A DNA stretch of 64,000 bases from Chitinophaga sp. S165 (GTDB taxonomy: Bacteria; Bacteroidota; Bacteroidia; Chitinophagales; Chitinophagaceae). The stretch lies in NCBI RefSeq assembly GCF_003182155.1, contig NZ_QGTG01000003.1:558001-622000 (forward strand). Reading direction: 5' to 3'. Of the stretch, positions 33,833 to 44,000 are shown in pieces. A program made the translations under genes and the position numbers. The notes below the pieces were generated by a model. It searched no databases. It had not been told where the DNA came from and saw only the letters and a list, made by a program, of their open reading frames with translations. Position 1 is the first letter of the stretch. Every line of letters begins with the position of its first letter.

Positions 33833-34813
33833 TCACTTGTTTGTTCTGCCTGCTATCAAATATACGGCGATGCCAACTCCCAGGAGCAATGCACTTGATT
33901 TAAGCAGTCTTGAAGTAGCTGGCTTAAGGCGTGGCCGGGAGTTGCCATGAGTACTCATCGCAAAATTGACTGTATTGAAAAGGTTGCCGTCCGTGGTTTC
34001 GGTCACCCTGGCTCTTTTGAAATATGCTTTCATGAAAAGGCCGGTCAGTTTTGTGGTCAGTTCGGGAGCAATGGCATGACCGAGTTTGAAAAGCATAGAT
34101 GCTTTACCCGGATACCGTGTAGACCTGGGATGAAGGATAGAGTCCCTGACAGCCTGTGCCATTATAGACGGATCGTGTACCGGCGGAGCGGACTTTAATA
34201 CCTTGCCGGTGTAGTTACTGGCGTGATGTATCCCTGGTGTGTCCAGAAAGCCCGGAAAAAGGTCGACAACATGAATATGGGGCCAATGTGCCAACTCTCC
34301 TTTAAGTGCCTCAAAAAAGCCTCTTAAAGCGAATTTACTGGCAGTGTACGCACCGCCATAGGGAACAGGCAAAAATCCTCCGATAGAAATATTGTTGATC
34401 AGGATACCCGATTGCTGTTGTTTGAAGAAAGGAAGCACCGCATAGGCCCCGCTCATGTATCCGAGCAGATTGGTAGCAATGACGCGCTGATGGTTTTCCC
34501 AGGGCATTTTGTCGAAGGGGCCGGCTGCAAGTACACCGGCATTATTTACCCAGACGTCGATCCGGCCTTTCCAGGTGAAGGCCCGCTGGGCGAGTTGTTG
34601 TACGGAAGTGTTGTTTGTAACGTCGGTCCGTACCACCAGTGTTTCAGCCCCTAGCTCCTGACATTCCAGCGCCAGTTCTATCAATGCTTCTTCATTTCTG
34701 GAGGCCAGTACAAGACACGCCCCATCCTGTGCAAGCTGAAGGGCAATTGTACGGCCTGCGCCACTGGAGGCGCCTGTGATCACTACGATCTTACCTGTAA
34801 TATTATTTTCCAT
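33833..34813 (-). CDS. SDR-family oxidoreductase with C-terminal extension and membrane anchor
   Basis: The protein has 326 residues. TGASSGAG (about 14-21) binds the cofactor, NNAG at about 90, Ser in NNISIGG and Y-x-x-x-K in YTASKFA at about 157-161 form the catalytic set. The core is about 250 residues. The extra 70 end in a hydrophobic segment (SSALLLGVGIAVYLIAG) followed by RTNK, suggesting a C-terminal membrane anchor. Such 'SDR plus tail' proteins are common in soil Bacteroidota; the substrate is not known. The SRPBCC gene follows with six nt between, and the GH43 gene is divergent. Confidence 0.87.
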   Translation of the reverse strand: MENNITGKIVVITGASSGAGRTIALQLAQDGACLVLASRNEEALIELALECQELGAETLVVRTDVTNNTSVQQLAQRAFTWKGRIDVWVNNAGVLAAGPFDKMPWENHQRVIATNLLGYMSGAYAVLPFFKQQQSGILINNISIGGFLPVPYGGAYTASKFALRGFFEALKGELAHWPHIHVVDLFPGFLDTPGIHHASNYTGKVLKSAPPVHDPSIMAQAVRDSILHPRSTRYPGKASMLFKLGHAIAPELTTKLTGLFMKAYFKRARVTETTDGNLFNTVNFAMSTHGNSRPRLKPATSRLLKSSALLLGVGIAVYLIAGRTNK

Positions 34814-35044
34814 AAACTACGTTTTAATCTGTGCCAGCGGGCAGATAATGCCCCTGGTATCCCCAAAAAGAGAAACATATTTTGAGCCAGTTTATGCTGG
34901 CGTAAGGCTGGCCCCGGTTGAATTCAGGTTGCTGTATCCTGGATGTATCCGGGGTTATTAGTCGGCTGAAGCGAAGCTGCACGCAATGTATATGCAGTTC
35001 AGTACCCGACTTTTGTATTTACTCATCCCTCAAAATCAACTGAC

Positions 35045-36574
35045 ATGAAAAGAATCTATTTGTTAGGCTGCTGGTCCATCGTAATGCTTGTATTGGCTGC
35101 AGGTTGCAGAAAGCCTCAGGCAGAGACGCCGGGTACAGCCACGTCCGGTGCACTGTTGTCGAAGCAAAATGCAGCTTTAAGCGCTTCCGTTATTTTCACC
35201 AATGCCTTGCCATCGGCAGACAATGGTAGTTATTACGACCCCTGGGTGATCTACATCGGCGGATCTTACTACTATTGTGGTTCTGACGGAGGACGTTTAT
35301 GGATCACGAGATCAGCAACACTGCAGGACATTTTACTGCAACCGAAGACGTACATTTTTACGCCTCCCGGGGGAATGCCATATTCTTCCAATTTGTGGGC
35401 GCCGGAACTGCATTACCGTAGTGGCAGGTGGTATGTTTATTTTGCGGCAGATGATGGTAATAATGCCAATCACAGGATGTTTGTACTGGAGGGCGGCGCC
35501 AACGCCAATAATCCGCTGGATGGCGGTTATACCTATAAAGCGAGATTAAGTGCCACAACAGACAGGTGGGCTATAGACGGATCGCCATTTGACTATAACG
35601 GTCAGCAGTATTTCATTTGGTCGGGCTGGGAGGGAACTACCAATGTATCTCAGTACATCTACATCGCCCGGATGAGTAATCCATATACGCTCTCCGGTGA
35701 AAGGGTGGAAATATCCAGGCCTGATTATGCCTGGGAAAAGGTAGGAACGCCTGCTGTGAACGAGGGACCAACACCGCTGATCAGTGGGAACACGGTGAAT
35801 ATCATTTATTCGGCAAGCGGCAGCTGGACGAACGATTATTGCCTGGGAAGACTTACCTGCACCAATGGTAACCTGATGTCAAAAGCTTCCTGGAACAAGC
35901 CTTCCACTGCAGCCTTCTCAAGGTTTGGCAATGTGTATGGACCAGGACATGCATCTTTTGTGAAATCACCGGATAACATACAGTGGTGGATCGTTTATCA
36001 TTCAGCAAATGCGGATGGTTCAGGATGGGACAGGAGGGTAATGACACAACAGTTTTCCTGGGACGGAAATATCCCTTATTTCGGTTATCCGATAGAAAAA
36101 GGAATTCCTATACCGGCACCGTCTATCGGCCCTTCCTATAGCATGCCGGTCGCCAATGGCGTATACCGTATAAAGTCGAAAGTAACTTCGCAATGTGTGG
36201 ACGTTCCAAGTGGCAGTGCCACCGCCGGACTACAGATCCAGCAATGGACAGATAATAACGCTACAGCACAGAAATGGAACTTCAGCAGTCTGGGTAATGG
36301 TTATTACAAAATAACATCTGTGGCTTCTGGTTTATGCCTGGATAATGCAGGAGGTTCTCTGAATGCGGGTAATATCCTGATCCAGTGGACAGACAATGGG
36401 AACATTGCCCAGCATTGGCGTGTGCAGGACATGGGCAATGGCTATTTCAAGATCATCAACAGGAGAAGTTTGCTGGCACTGAATGTTCCTTACAGCAATC
36501 AGACACCGGGAACTAAACTGGAGCAGTGGTACGAAAATCAGTATGATGCTGAACTCTGGCAGATCATCCCGTGA
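35045..36574 (+). CDS. GH43-family lipoprotein glycosidase with C-terminal ricin-type (CBM13) module
   Basis: The protein has 509 residues. The signal MKRIYLLGCWSIVMLVLAAGC gives a lipobox Cys at 21. A five-bladed propeller (about 50-360) carries the three GH43 carboxylates: D65 in YYD-PWVIYIGGSYY, D178 in IDGSPFDYNG and E240 in NEGPTPL. The C-terminal region (about 370-509) contains three Q-x-W-type repeats (QQWTDNNATAQKWNF, IQWTDNGNIAQHWRV, EQWYENQYDAELWQI) of a ricin-B/CBM13 beta-trefoil. GH43 members are arabinosidases or xylosidases, with inversion; the exact substrate cannot be told. The convergent GH78 rhamnosidase suggests pectin or plant cell-wall side chains. Confidence 0.87.
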   Translation: MKRIYLLGCWSIVMLVLAAGCRKPQAETPGTATSGALLSKQNAALSASVIFTNALPSADNGSYYDPWVIYIGGSYYYCGSDGGRLWITRSATLQDILLQPKTYIFTPPGGMPYSSNLWAPELHYRSGRWYVYFAADDGNNANHRMFVLEGGANANNPLDGGYTYKARLSATTDRWAIDGSPFDYNGQQYFIWSGWEGTTNVSQYIYIARMSNPYTLSGERVEISRPDYAWEKVGTPAVNEGPTPLISGNTVNIIYSASGSWTNDYCLGRLTCTNGNLMSKASWNKPSTAAFSRFGNVYGPGHASFVKSPDNIQWWIVYHSANADGSGWDRRVMTQQFSWDGNIPYFGYPIEKGIPIPAPSIGPSYSMPVANGVYRIKSKVTSQCVDVPSGSATAGLQIQQWTDNNATAQKWNFSSLGNGYYKITSVASGLCLDNAGGSLNAGNILIQWTDNGNIAQHWRVQDMGNGYFKIINRRSLLALNVPYSNQTPGTKLEQWYENQYDAELWQIIP

Positions 36575-36685
36575 AATGGATCGTGGTACTGAGAACGGAC
36601 ATGTAATGTCTGTTATATTTTGCTTGGCAGTTGAAAACATAGATGGCCTTCAGCATTTAATTAAACTACGTTCAACAGCTATAAA

Positions 36686-36720
36686 AAAGGCCTTCCAAAG
36701 CTATGCGCTGGAAGGCCTTT
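36686..36720. terminator. Bidirectional terminator between GH43 and GH78 genes
   Basis: AAAGGCCTTCCA (36686-36697) and TGGAAGGCCTTT (36709-36720) form a perfect 12-bp stem with an 11-nt loop, with A and T runs outside. It can serve both convergent genes. Confidence 0.85.
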
Positions 36721-36737
36721 CTATATGGGTATTCAGC

Positions 36738-39467
36738 TTATTGTGCTGTTGTAAAATGATATTGACCTGAACCTACTTCCAGTACGGTTTGCTCTTTACC
36801 GGTACTGACAAGGCGTATGTCTTTTTGAGTCGCGACGGATTTACCACCTTCCTGTATAGCTGCATTATTTTTCACCGGTAGATATATTGTGGCTGTTGTA
36901 TTGGCGGGTATTTCTACATCAAGAGAAAACTGACCATTCTGTAATTGCCAGGATGATTTTATGTTCCCATAATAGGTGAGGAGTGATCCTGTTGCCTGTG
37001 TGAGATTACCTCCGGGACGTGGACGGATGATAATATGGCGGTAACCGGGAGCATCTTCCTCGGTATCAATACCAGCAGTGACCCTGTACATCCAGTCGCC
37101 GATTGCGCCGTATGCATAGTGGTTAAATGAATTCATGCCTGGTGTTTCAAAACTACCATCCGGCTTCTGGCCGTTCCATCTTTCCCATATAGTGGTCGCG
37201 CCCATCTTTACCGGATACAACCAGGATGGATAGCTATCCTGTAAGAGGAGCGTATAAGCTACATCGAGATGTCCAAAGCGGCTTAACACATGACATAAGT
37301 AAGGAGTACCCAGGAACCCGGTAGTAAGGTGGTTACCGTAGCTTCTGATGTTGTCTACGAGGCGTTGAGCAGCCTGTTCGCGCAGGTTTTCAGGCAGCAT
37401 ATCGAACTGTAATGCCAGCACGTAAGCTGTCTGGGAGCTGGATATCAACCGGCCGGCGGGAGTGGCATACTCTTTTAAGAATGCTGCTTTAATACGTTGC
37501 AGCAGTTTTGTATAAGTTGATACATCATCTGTTTTACCCAGCACCTGTGCTGTATTGATGAGCAGCTGTGTGGAATGAGCATAGAAACATTGTGCGATGA
37601 GATATTTATCAGTGATGGCGGATCTTCCATCGTTGTCATCTTCGGGACGGTAAAACAGCCAGTCGCCAAAATGGGAACCGGAATTCCACAGGTCTTCTTT
37701 GCTAACTCCCTGAATATAACCCACCCAGGCTTTCATACTTGGGTATTGCTGTTCCAGCAGGCGTTTGTCGCCATAGGCGAGATACATATTCCAGGGCGCG
37801 ATAGTGGCAACATCAGCCCAGCCGGCAGACCCCATTTCATTTTGCCCAAGCACATTAGGAACAACAAACGGAACGCTACCGTCAGCACGTTGATCGGCCG
37901 CAACATCTTTCAACCATTTGGAGAAGAAATTATTCACCTGGAAATTGAAAGCTGCTGTTCTTGAAAATGCCTGTGCATCGCCGGTCCAGCCAAGTCTCTC
38001 ATCGCGCTGCGGACAGTCTGTCGGAACGTCCAGGAAGTTCCCACGCTGGCCCCATTGAATATTGTGTTGCAACTGGTTGATCAATTGATTGGAACAGCTG
38101 AAAGTACCGGTGGCAGGCATATCAGAATAAAGCGCATAGGCGGTAAAGTTATCCGGGTTTATCTCGCCGTTAAAGCCGGTGATCTTTACATAACGGAAGC
38201 CCTGGAATGTAAAATGGGGCTCAAAAACTTCTGTGCCGTTGCCTTTGAAGATGTAAGTATTCTTCTGTTTTGCAAGACGGAGATTTGTTATATAGAAGTT
38301 CTTGTTCTTGTCCAGCACCTCTGCATGTTGCAGCACAATGCTATCGCCCGGACGGCCTTTTAGTTGCACCTTTACCCATCCCACGAGGTTCTGACCGAAG
38401 TCTATTACTTTCTCACCGGAGGGTGTGGTGAAGATCCTTATCGGTTTGAATTGTTCATGCTTTTTTATTGGCTCGTTCTCTGTTGCGATCAGCGTGTTTT
38501 TATTGTTATCGCTGCTTAGCTGTACGCCTGACCAGTCATGATCATCATAGGCAGCAGTGGACCAGCCCTCTTTTTCCTTCCTGGCGTCGATGGTTTCACC
38601 GTGATAGATCTCGGAGTAAAGAATACTACCAGTTGATGATTTCCAGCTGTTGTCGGAGGAAATCACTTCTTCTGTGCCGTCAGTATATTGGATGTTTAAC
38701 TGGAACAGCAGGCCTATCCTGGAGCCAAAATGGTTTTTAGCATCGCCCCATGCCAGGTAGCCGCTGTACCATCCTACGCCTAATGACACGCCGATGGCAT
38801 TGGCGCCCTGACGAAGCAGGTTGGTAACATCGTATTGCTGGTATTGCAGTCGTTTTTTATAGCTGGTCCAGCCGGGAGTAAGGAAGGCATCGCCTACCCG
38901 CTGACCATTTATACGTGCCTCGTAGAGACCGCGGGCGGTAACATATGCAGTGGCAGATTGTATTTTTTTGGACGTCTTGAATGTTTTGCGGAGCAGAGGG
39001 CTAGGGCGTGAAATGCTGTCCTGTACGAAGCCGGGCTCTATCCAGCTGGCTTTCCAGTCGCCGGGCTGTAAAAAGGCCATTTGCCATTCAGCCACCGGGC
39101 TCCAGCCGGAAGCCTGGCCTTTGTCGTCCCATATCCTGACCTGCCAGAAATACTTTTTACCGGAGAGGAGGGGAGAGCCGCCGTAAGGGACATGTACAGA
39201 TTGATCAGCGCTTATTTTGCCGCTGTTCCATACCAATTGTTTACCCTGGGCCAGTTCTTTGGAAGAAGTGCCCACACGGAGCTCATAAGCGGATTGGTGA
39301 ATGTTCCTCCTGTTACCTGTTAATAGCCAGGTAAGCTGAGGCTTGAGTACATCGATACCGTTTGGATTAGTACGGTTCTCGCAGAGCATGGATACTACCC
39401 GGGGCTGGCTTAGCGCATCGGCGCAGAGAGCAAAGACCAGCAGGCATAAAAGGACCTGTTTTTTCAT
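36738..39467 (-). CDS. GH78 alpha-L-rhamnosidase
   Basis: The protein has 909 residues with a signal peptide (MKKQVLLCLLVFALCADALSQ). Domain order is that of GH78: an Ig-like domain (about 25-145, PRVVSMLCENRTNPNGIDVLKPQLTWLL...), jelly-roll domains (about 150-450, with VTARGLYEARINGQRVGD and LTPGWTSYKKRLQYQQYDVT), the (alpha/alpha)6 catalytic domain (about 460-800) with DVPTDCPQRDERLGWTGDAQ (D489/E490 region), and a C-terminal beta domain. It hydrolyses terminal alpha-L-rhamnose from pectin, flavonoids or other glycans, by inversion, in the periplasm or outside. It is not embedded in a SusCD locus here; the GH43 gene is its convergent neighbour. Confidence 0.93.
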   Translation of the reverse strand: MKKQVLLCLLVFALCADALSQPRVVSMLCENRTNPNGIDVLKPQLTWLLTGNRRNIHQSAYELRVGTSSKELAQGKQLVWNSGKISADQSVHVPYGGSPLLSGKKYFWQVRIWDDKGQASGWSPVAEWQMAFLQPGDWKASWIEPGFVQDSISRPSPLLRKTFKTSKKIQSATAYVTARGLYEARINGQRVGDAFLTPGWTSYKKRLQYQQYDVTNLLRQGANAIGVSLGVGWYSGYLAWGDAKNHFGSRIGLLFQLNIQYTDGTEEVISSDNSWKSSTGSILYSEIYHGETIDARKEKEGWSTAAYDDHDWSGVQLSSDNNKNTLIATENEPIKKHEQFKPIRIFTTPSGEKVIDFGQNLVGWVKVQLKGRPGDSIVLQHAEVLDKNKNFYITNLRLAKQKNTYIFKGNGTEVFEPHFTFQGFRYVKITGFNGEINPDNFTAYALYSDMPATGTFSCSNQLINQLQHNIQWGQRGNFLDVPTDCPQRDERLGWTGDAQAFSRTAAFNFQVNNFFSKWLKDVAADQRADGSVPFVVPNVLGQNEMGSAGWADVATIAPWNMYLAYGDKRLLEQQYPSMKAWVGYIQGVSKEDLWNSGSHFGDWLFYRPEDDNDGRSAITDKYLIAQCFYAHSTQLLINTAQVLGKTDDVSTYTKLLQRIKAAFLKEYATPAGRLISSSQTAYVLALQFDMLPENLREQAAQRLVDNIRSYGNHLTTGFLGTPYLCHVLSRFGHLDVAYTLLLQDSYPSWLYPVKMGATTIWERWNGQKPDGSFETPGMNSFNHYAYGAIGDWMYRVTAGIDTEEDAPGYRHIIIRPRPGGNLTQATGSLLTYYGNIKSSWQLQNGQFSLDVEIPANTTATIYLPVKNNAAIQEGGKSVATQKDIRLVSTGKEQTVLEVGSGQYHFTTAQ

Positions 39468-39779
39468 CGACGTGGATTTGTTGTTTACGTTTAATGGTTA
39501 AATATAAAAAATAGCAGGGTTTAACTGTCCTGCACTTTCCTAGTTGAATGGATAATGGGAAGAGAAGGGAGTTGCCCGCCGTATTATTAAATTTGACAAC
39601 AAGGTAGCAAATCGGCAATGGCAGGATAATTTATGTGAAAGTTGTTCTCCATTGATTGGTAGAAAAACAATGTTTGTAAATTTTTTGTTTTGTATTGGGA
39701 GAAGATATAATATTGTATTTTAGAAGTATGGAGATTGCTTTTGTTTGTTAATGAATTGTTTCCACAAAAATTTAACTTT
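39468..39779. other. AT-rich intergenic region between GH78 and the two-gene cassette
   Basis: No gene is supported in these 312 nt. The part from about 39640 is strikingly AT-rich, with runs such as TAAATTTTTTGTTTTGTA and GATATAATATTGTATTTTAG, and presumably contains promoters for both directions. No clean TAnnTTTG box was found. Confidence 0.5.
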
Positions 39780-40277
39780 ATGAGAGAAATCAGCAATCCA
39801 ACCAGATGTTTACCCGGGGGCGAAAAAACAACCCAATTACCATTTAATAAAACAGGCTTTTTAAAGGATATCGTAACAAAGATGGGATATACCTACAATT
39901 CTGAGGCTGAAAAGCTTATTGAACAATCAAAGCATATTTTAATGCTCAGAGAGGGCTGGGATGAAGAAGACGCATTACCAATAGATGAAATTATCTGGGA
40001 AAATGCAACTTCTTTTTTGAAAGCATATGTCGGGTATTTTGATCAGATATATCTGACTGCTCTTGAACTTCCCGAGATAAACCCAGTAAGGGATGGATCA
40101 ATTGATCTTGAATGGAGAACTTCAAAGGGAAGACTGCTTATCAATTTTAATCATAGAAATCTTCAGAAGGCATCGTTCTATGGTGACAGGTATGCCAATG
40201 AAGACAGGATTAAAGGAGATATAAGTATTAAAGGAGTGGAAGAGCATTTAGCTCTCTGGATGAAAAATTGTTTGTAA
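39780..40277 (+). CDS. Hypothetical protein, first gene of an AT-rich two-gene cassette
   Basis: The protein has 165 residues from ATG 39780; an upstream TTG-type start at 39735 is less likely. There is no signal peptide or membrane segment. Recognisable pattern: LREGWDEEDALPIDEIIWENATSFLKAY, then PEINPVRDGSIDLEWRT...LLINF, then ASFYGD. I have a general memory of this W-D-x-x-D-A-x-P-I...P-x-I-x-P-x-x-D-G-S-I-D-x-E-W pattern in small mobile-element-linked hypothetical proteins, but no function. Five nt separate it from the next gene, so the two are co-transcribed. The gene is more AT-rich than its neighbours, which suggests horizontal transfer. Confidence 0.65.
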   Translation: MREISNPTRCLPGGEKTTQLPFNKTGFLKDIVTKMGYTYNSEAEKLIEQSKHILMLREGWDEEDALPIDEIIWENATSFLKAYVGYFDQIYLTALELPEINPVRDGSIDLEWRTSKGRLLINFNHRNLQKASFYGDRYANEDRIKGDISIKGVEEHLALWMKNCL

Positions 40278-40282
40278 AATCT

Positions 40283-40732
40283 ATGAAAGAAATATTTATC
40301 CCAAACGAAGACCACGTCTTCTGCCGTATAGGCATTGATTTTATTAGTTCCAAAGATTATAAGCCCAGGGCCAGCGCATTCAGGAATACTCCGGTTAAGG
40401 GGAACAACTTGAGTTGTGACTGGGATAAATACAGTACGGCGGAATCATCCCGGGCTCTTATTGGGCGTCAGCTAAACCTTAGAACAGGTAAGCCTAAAGA
40501 TCCTCGTAAGTTCTGTATTTATAAGTTTAATGTAGGAACTGTTCGAAGTATAAATTTTCCTGGAAAAGGGCAGGAAATAGAACATGACCCAATATACAAT
40601 GATCCTGAAATTGAAGGTAAACCCAATAACCTTGCGCATTCAGTTATGATAGGGGAAAAGGGCGATGATGAAGAATTCAGGATAAAGCTGGCTGATACAG
40701 GGTGTTGGGCAATAGGTCCTTCTTGGAAATAG
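40283..40732 (+). CDS. Hypothetical protein, second gene of the AT-rich cassette
   Basis: The protein has 149 residues from ATG 40283; a TTG at 40268 would overlap the first gene by 10 nt. It is soluble, with no signal. Visible features are HVFCRIGIDFISSKDYKPRASAFRNTP, CDWDKYSTAESSR, and a C-terminal NNLAHSVMIGEKGDDEEFRIKLADTGCWAIGPS with two His/Cys-containing stretches (N-x-x-H-x-x-x-I and T-G-C-W). No family is assigned. The tight pairing with the upstream small gene resembles toxin-antitoxin or small defence modules, but nothing in the sequence proves that. A terminator follows. Confidence 0.65.
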   Translation: MKEIFIPNEDHVFCRIGIDFISSKDYKPRASAFRNTPVKGNNLSCDWDKYSTAESSRALIGRQLNLRTGKPKDPRKFCIYKFNVGTVRSINFPGKGQEIEHDPIYNDPEIEGKPNNLAHSVMIGEKGDDEEFRIKLADTGCWAIGPSWK

Positions 40733-40782
40733 TTTCATAGGCCGCTATTTTAAATAGTAAATAGTTTATTCGCATAACTCAA

Positions 40783-40812
40783 TGCAGTTCCTTTAAGGGC
40801 TGCATTTTTTTT
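40783..40812 (+). terminator. Terminator of the two-gene cassette
   Basis: TGCAG (40783-40787) pairs with CTGCA (40800-40804), continued by inner CCTT/AAGG, then eight T residues (40805-40812). It isolates the cassette from the SusCD locus downstream. Confidence 0.7.
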
Positions 40813-40863
40813 AGCCCCTATACAGTCATCTTATGCTCATTTTATCCAGCCGTCAAAAAAAAC

Positions 40864-40893
40864 TTTGAATTTTCGAAACTAACCCTATATTTG
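40864..40893 (+). promoter_or_regulatory. Candidate Bacteroidota promoter of the second susCD operon
   Basis: TTTG (40864-40867) and TATATTTG (40886-40893) match TTTG and TAnnTTTG exactly, with 18 nt between. Transcription would begin near 40900, leaving a leader of about 180 nt before susC. The rest of 40733-41080 holds only the terminator upstream and no gene. Confidence 0.6.
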
Positions 40894-41080
40894 TTGAGTA
40901 GAACAGAATAGAACAACCCAATCAAAGTCTAAAGCTTATGGCTGATAATCAGCTATTTGTGTTAGAGCGAGGGTCGTTGTTATTCTGTGGGGGATCTAAG
41001 TTCGCAGGAATGCCACGTTTTTTGGAGATTGTCAAATCAGCAGTATACCTATCATTAAAAAGAATCATTACAAACACTTT

Positions 41081-44000
41081 ATGCTTCACGTTATGCATGT
41101 AAGAAATGCTTCCAAGAGGCTATGGTTGTTCATGGCTATCATTGCTATGCTAACCGGCGCCATTCCCGTTTTTGCCCAGGGCGGCAAGATTTCCGGTAAA
41201 GTCACTGATACGAAGGGTGAGCCGCTTCCAGGTGTGTCTGTAAAGCTGGCCGGTACTAAGACCGGTACTGTTACAGGCATCGACGGTGCTTTTGCATTAA
41301 ATGCAGAAAGCGGAAAAGGCACACTGGAGTTCAGTTTTCTGGGTTTTGAACCGCAGACCGTACCTTTCAACAACCTGAATGCGCTAAGCATTAAGATGCA
41401 GCAGGCTACAGCTGTTGTTGATGAAGTGGTAGTTGTCGGGGCCAGCATGAAAAAGTCTGACCTGACAGGGGCTGTAACAACAGTAGACTCGAAGAAGTTG
41501 CTGGAACGTCCTGTTACCAACATCAACCAGGCTTTGCAAGGTAATGCTCCCGGTGTATTTGTTAGTAATGCAACCCGTCCGAGCGACGATGCAACTATCA
41601 GGATCCGTGGTGCAAACACCATTAACGCAGGCGCTTCCCCTATTTACGTAGTGGATGGTGTGATCATGGAGAACAATCAGGGCGGTTTTAATTCCGTGAA
41701 CGTAAACGACGTAGCGTCCATACAGGTGTTGAAAGACGCATCTGCTACAGCGCTTTACGGTTCCCGTGGTGCCAACGGCGTAGTGGTGATCACCACCAAG
41801 AAGGGCCAGCGCAGAGGTGGAGATGGTCTGGTTACTTATGATAGCTGGATAGGTTCTTCTGAATTTACTCGTATTCCGAAGACTTTGAATGCTGTGCAAT
41901 TGGGTGATCTGCGTATTGATGCCTATGCCAATGGTTACATACATGATAATCCAAACGCAAACCGCGAAGATTACATTAAGAACGTGCTGCTGGTTCCCCC
42001 TACTGCATTTACTGCCCAGGAGCTTGAAACATACAATGCAAAACAAAGCTATAACTGGCTGGACCAGGTAAGCCGTACGGGCGTACAACAGAATCATGCT
42101 GTGAGCTTTTCCGGTGGTACTGACAGAGGTGTTTTTTATCTGAGCCTCGGCTACGCTGGTAACAAAGGCGTGATAGAAAATACTAAACAAAATAAATATA
42201 CCGGTCGTTTCAATGCAGAGTATAATGTTAAGAAATGGCTGAAGGTAGGTACCAACACAGGCTTTACCCGTACTAACGACGACATACCATCTGATGATGT
42301 GTATAACAAAGCACTGAATGCAAACCCGCTGCTGAACTACGCGCCTTACCGCGATCCGGCAACGCGTTATACCTACGATTATCTCACGCTTTACTACCGT
42401 GCGCACGGAGAGCAGAACAATAATGATTACAATCCTTTCAACTCATTATTCGTTCAGCGTGACCGTTCACGTAATCGTGTAACCTCTTCTAACTATATCG
42501 ACATCAATCCTATTAAAGGCCTGAATTTCCGTTCCAGCTATTCACTGGACTACGGTGCACAGGAATGGTTCGAGTTCACCCCACATAACATCCAGGAAGC
42601 TATCCGTCACAACAGTGGCGATGCCCGCGCTAAACATGAAAGATGGGCAGATACTTACTGGCAGTGGGATAACACCCTGACCTATAACACCATGTTCGGC
42701 AATGATCATAAACTGACTGCCTTAGTAGGAACCAGCTCCAGCAAACGTACTTCAAACTATACAAAAGCACAGGGCGATCGTTTTGCTAGTGATGATCTCT
42801 CTTACTATGATCTGGGTGGTGCAGCTGCACTGGAAAAAGGTGTACTGGGTTCTGACTTCTACGCATACTCCCTCGCTTCTGTACTGGGTCGCGTGAACTA
42901 TAGCTACAAAGACAAATATCATTTAACGGCTACTGCCCGTTACGACGGTTCTTCCCGTTTTGCTGAAGGTAACCGCTGGGGTATATTCCCATCAGTGTCT
43001 GCTGCATGGGATATTAACAGGGAAGATTTCCTGAAGGATGTAACCTTCATCGACCAGTTGAAACTGCGTGTTGGTTATGGTGTAGTTGGTAACCAGGATA
43101 TCTTGAACTATGCATTCCAGACGTTGTATGGTTCCAAGATCGATAATGGCAATGCACTGATCTCAAATGATGGCCGTCGTGGTAATCCGAACATCACCTG
43201 GGAAAAACAGAAACAAAGCAACATCGGTATCAACGCTGGTCTGTTTAAATCAAGATTGATCGTTACTGCCGACTTCTTCGATATCAATAATGACAACCTC
43301 TTGCTGGACCGTAACCTCGCCACAACTTCAGGTTTTAAGAAACAATGGGAGAATATTGGAAGTGTGAACAATAAGGGTATGGAATTCTCGGTGTCAGGTG
43401 ATGTTATTCAGAAGAAAGACTTCAACTGGAATGTGTCAGCTAATATCTCCTTCGATAAGAACAAGGTGACAAAACTGAATGGCGATGCTACAGAGATATA
43501 TAATGTTGATCAGAACGTGATACAGCGTGAAGGAAACGTCTTCCTGGGGCAGTCACTGCATGGCATTTACACGCTGGTATCCGGCGGTATTGCACAGGAA
43601 TCTAACCGCAAGGATTGGGAAGACCTGGACTTCAACGGGAAAACTGTAAGCCCTGGAGATCTTTTCGCAAAAGATATTTCTGGTCCTGATGGTAAACCTG
43701 ACGGTATAGTTAACACACAGTATGACAGGACTGTGGTAGCGAAGTCTGATCCTAAATTCTATGGTGGTTTCGGCACTAACATCAACTATAAGGCTTTTGC
43801 CCTGAATGCAAACTTCACTTACTCTTACGGTGCTAAAAAGATCAGCAGCTATTATGAAGGACTGATCAACAGCGTTGGTGAAAGTATGGCCACTGAAGAT
43901 CTGCTGAACCGTTGGACGCCTCAGCATACTAACACTGACATCCCACGTGTGATAGCGAATACCGGCAACTACAATCGTTTCAGTCCATCCGAAACAAGTT

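Noticed and set aside
41384..42406. Long minus-strand reading frame opposite susC
   Set aside because: It lies fully inside the susC coding region, has no recognisable domain and an amino-acid composition typical of an antisense shadow.
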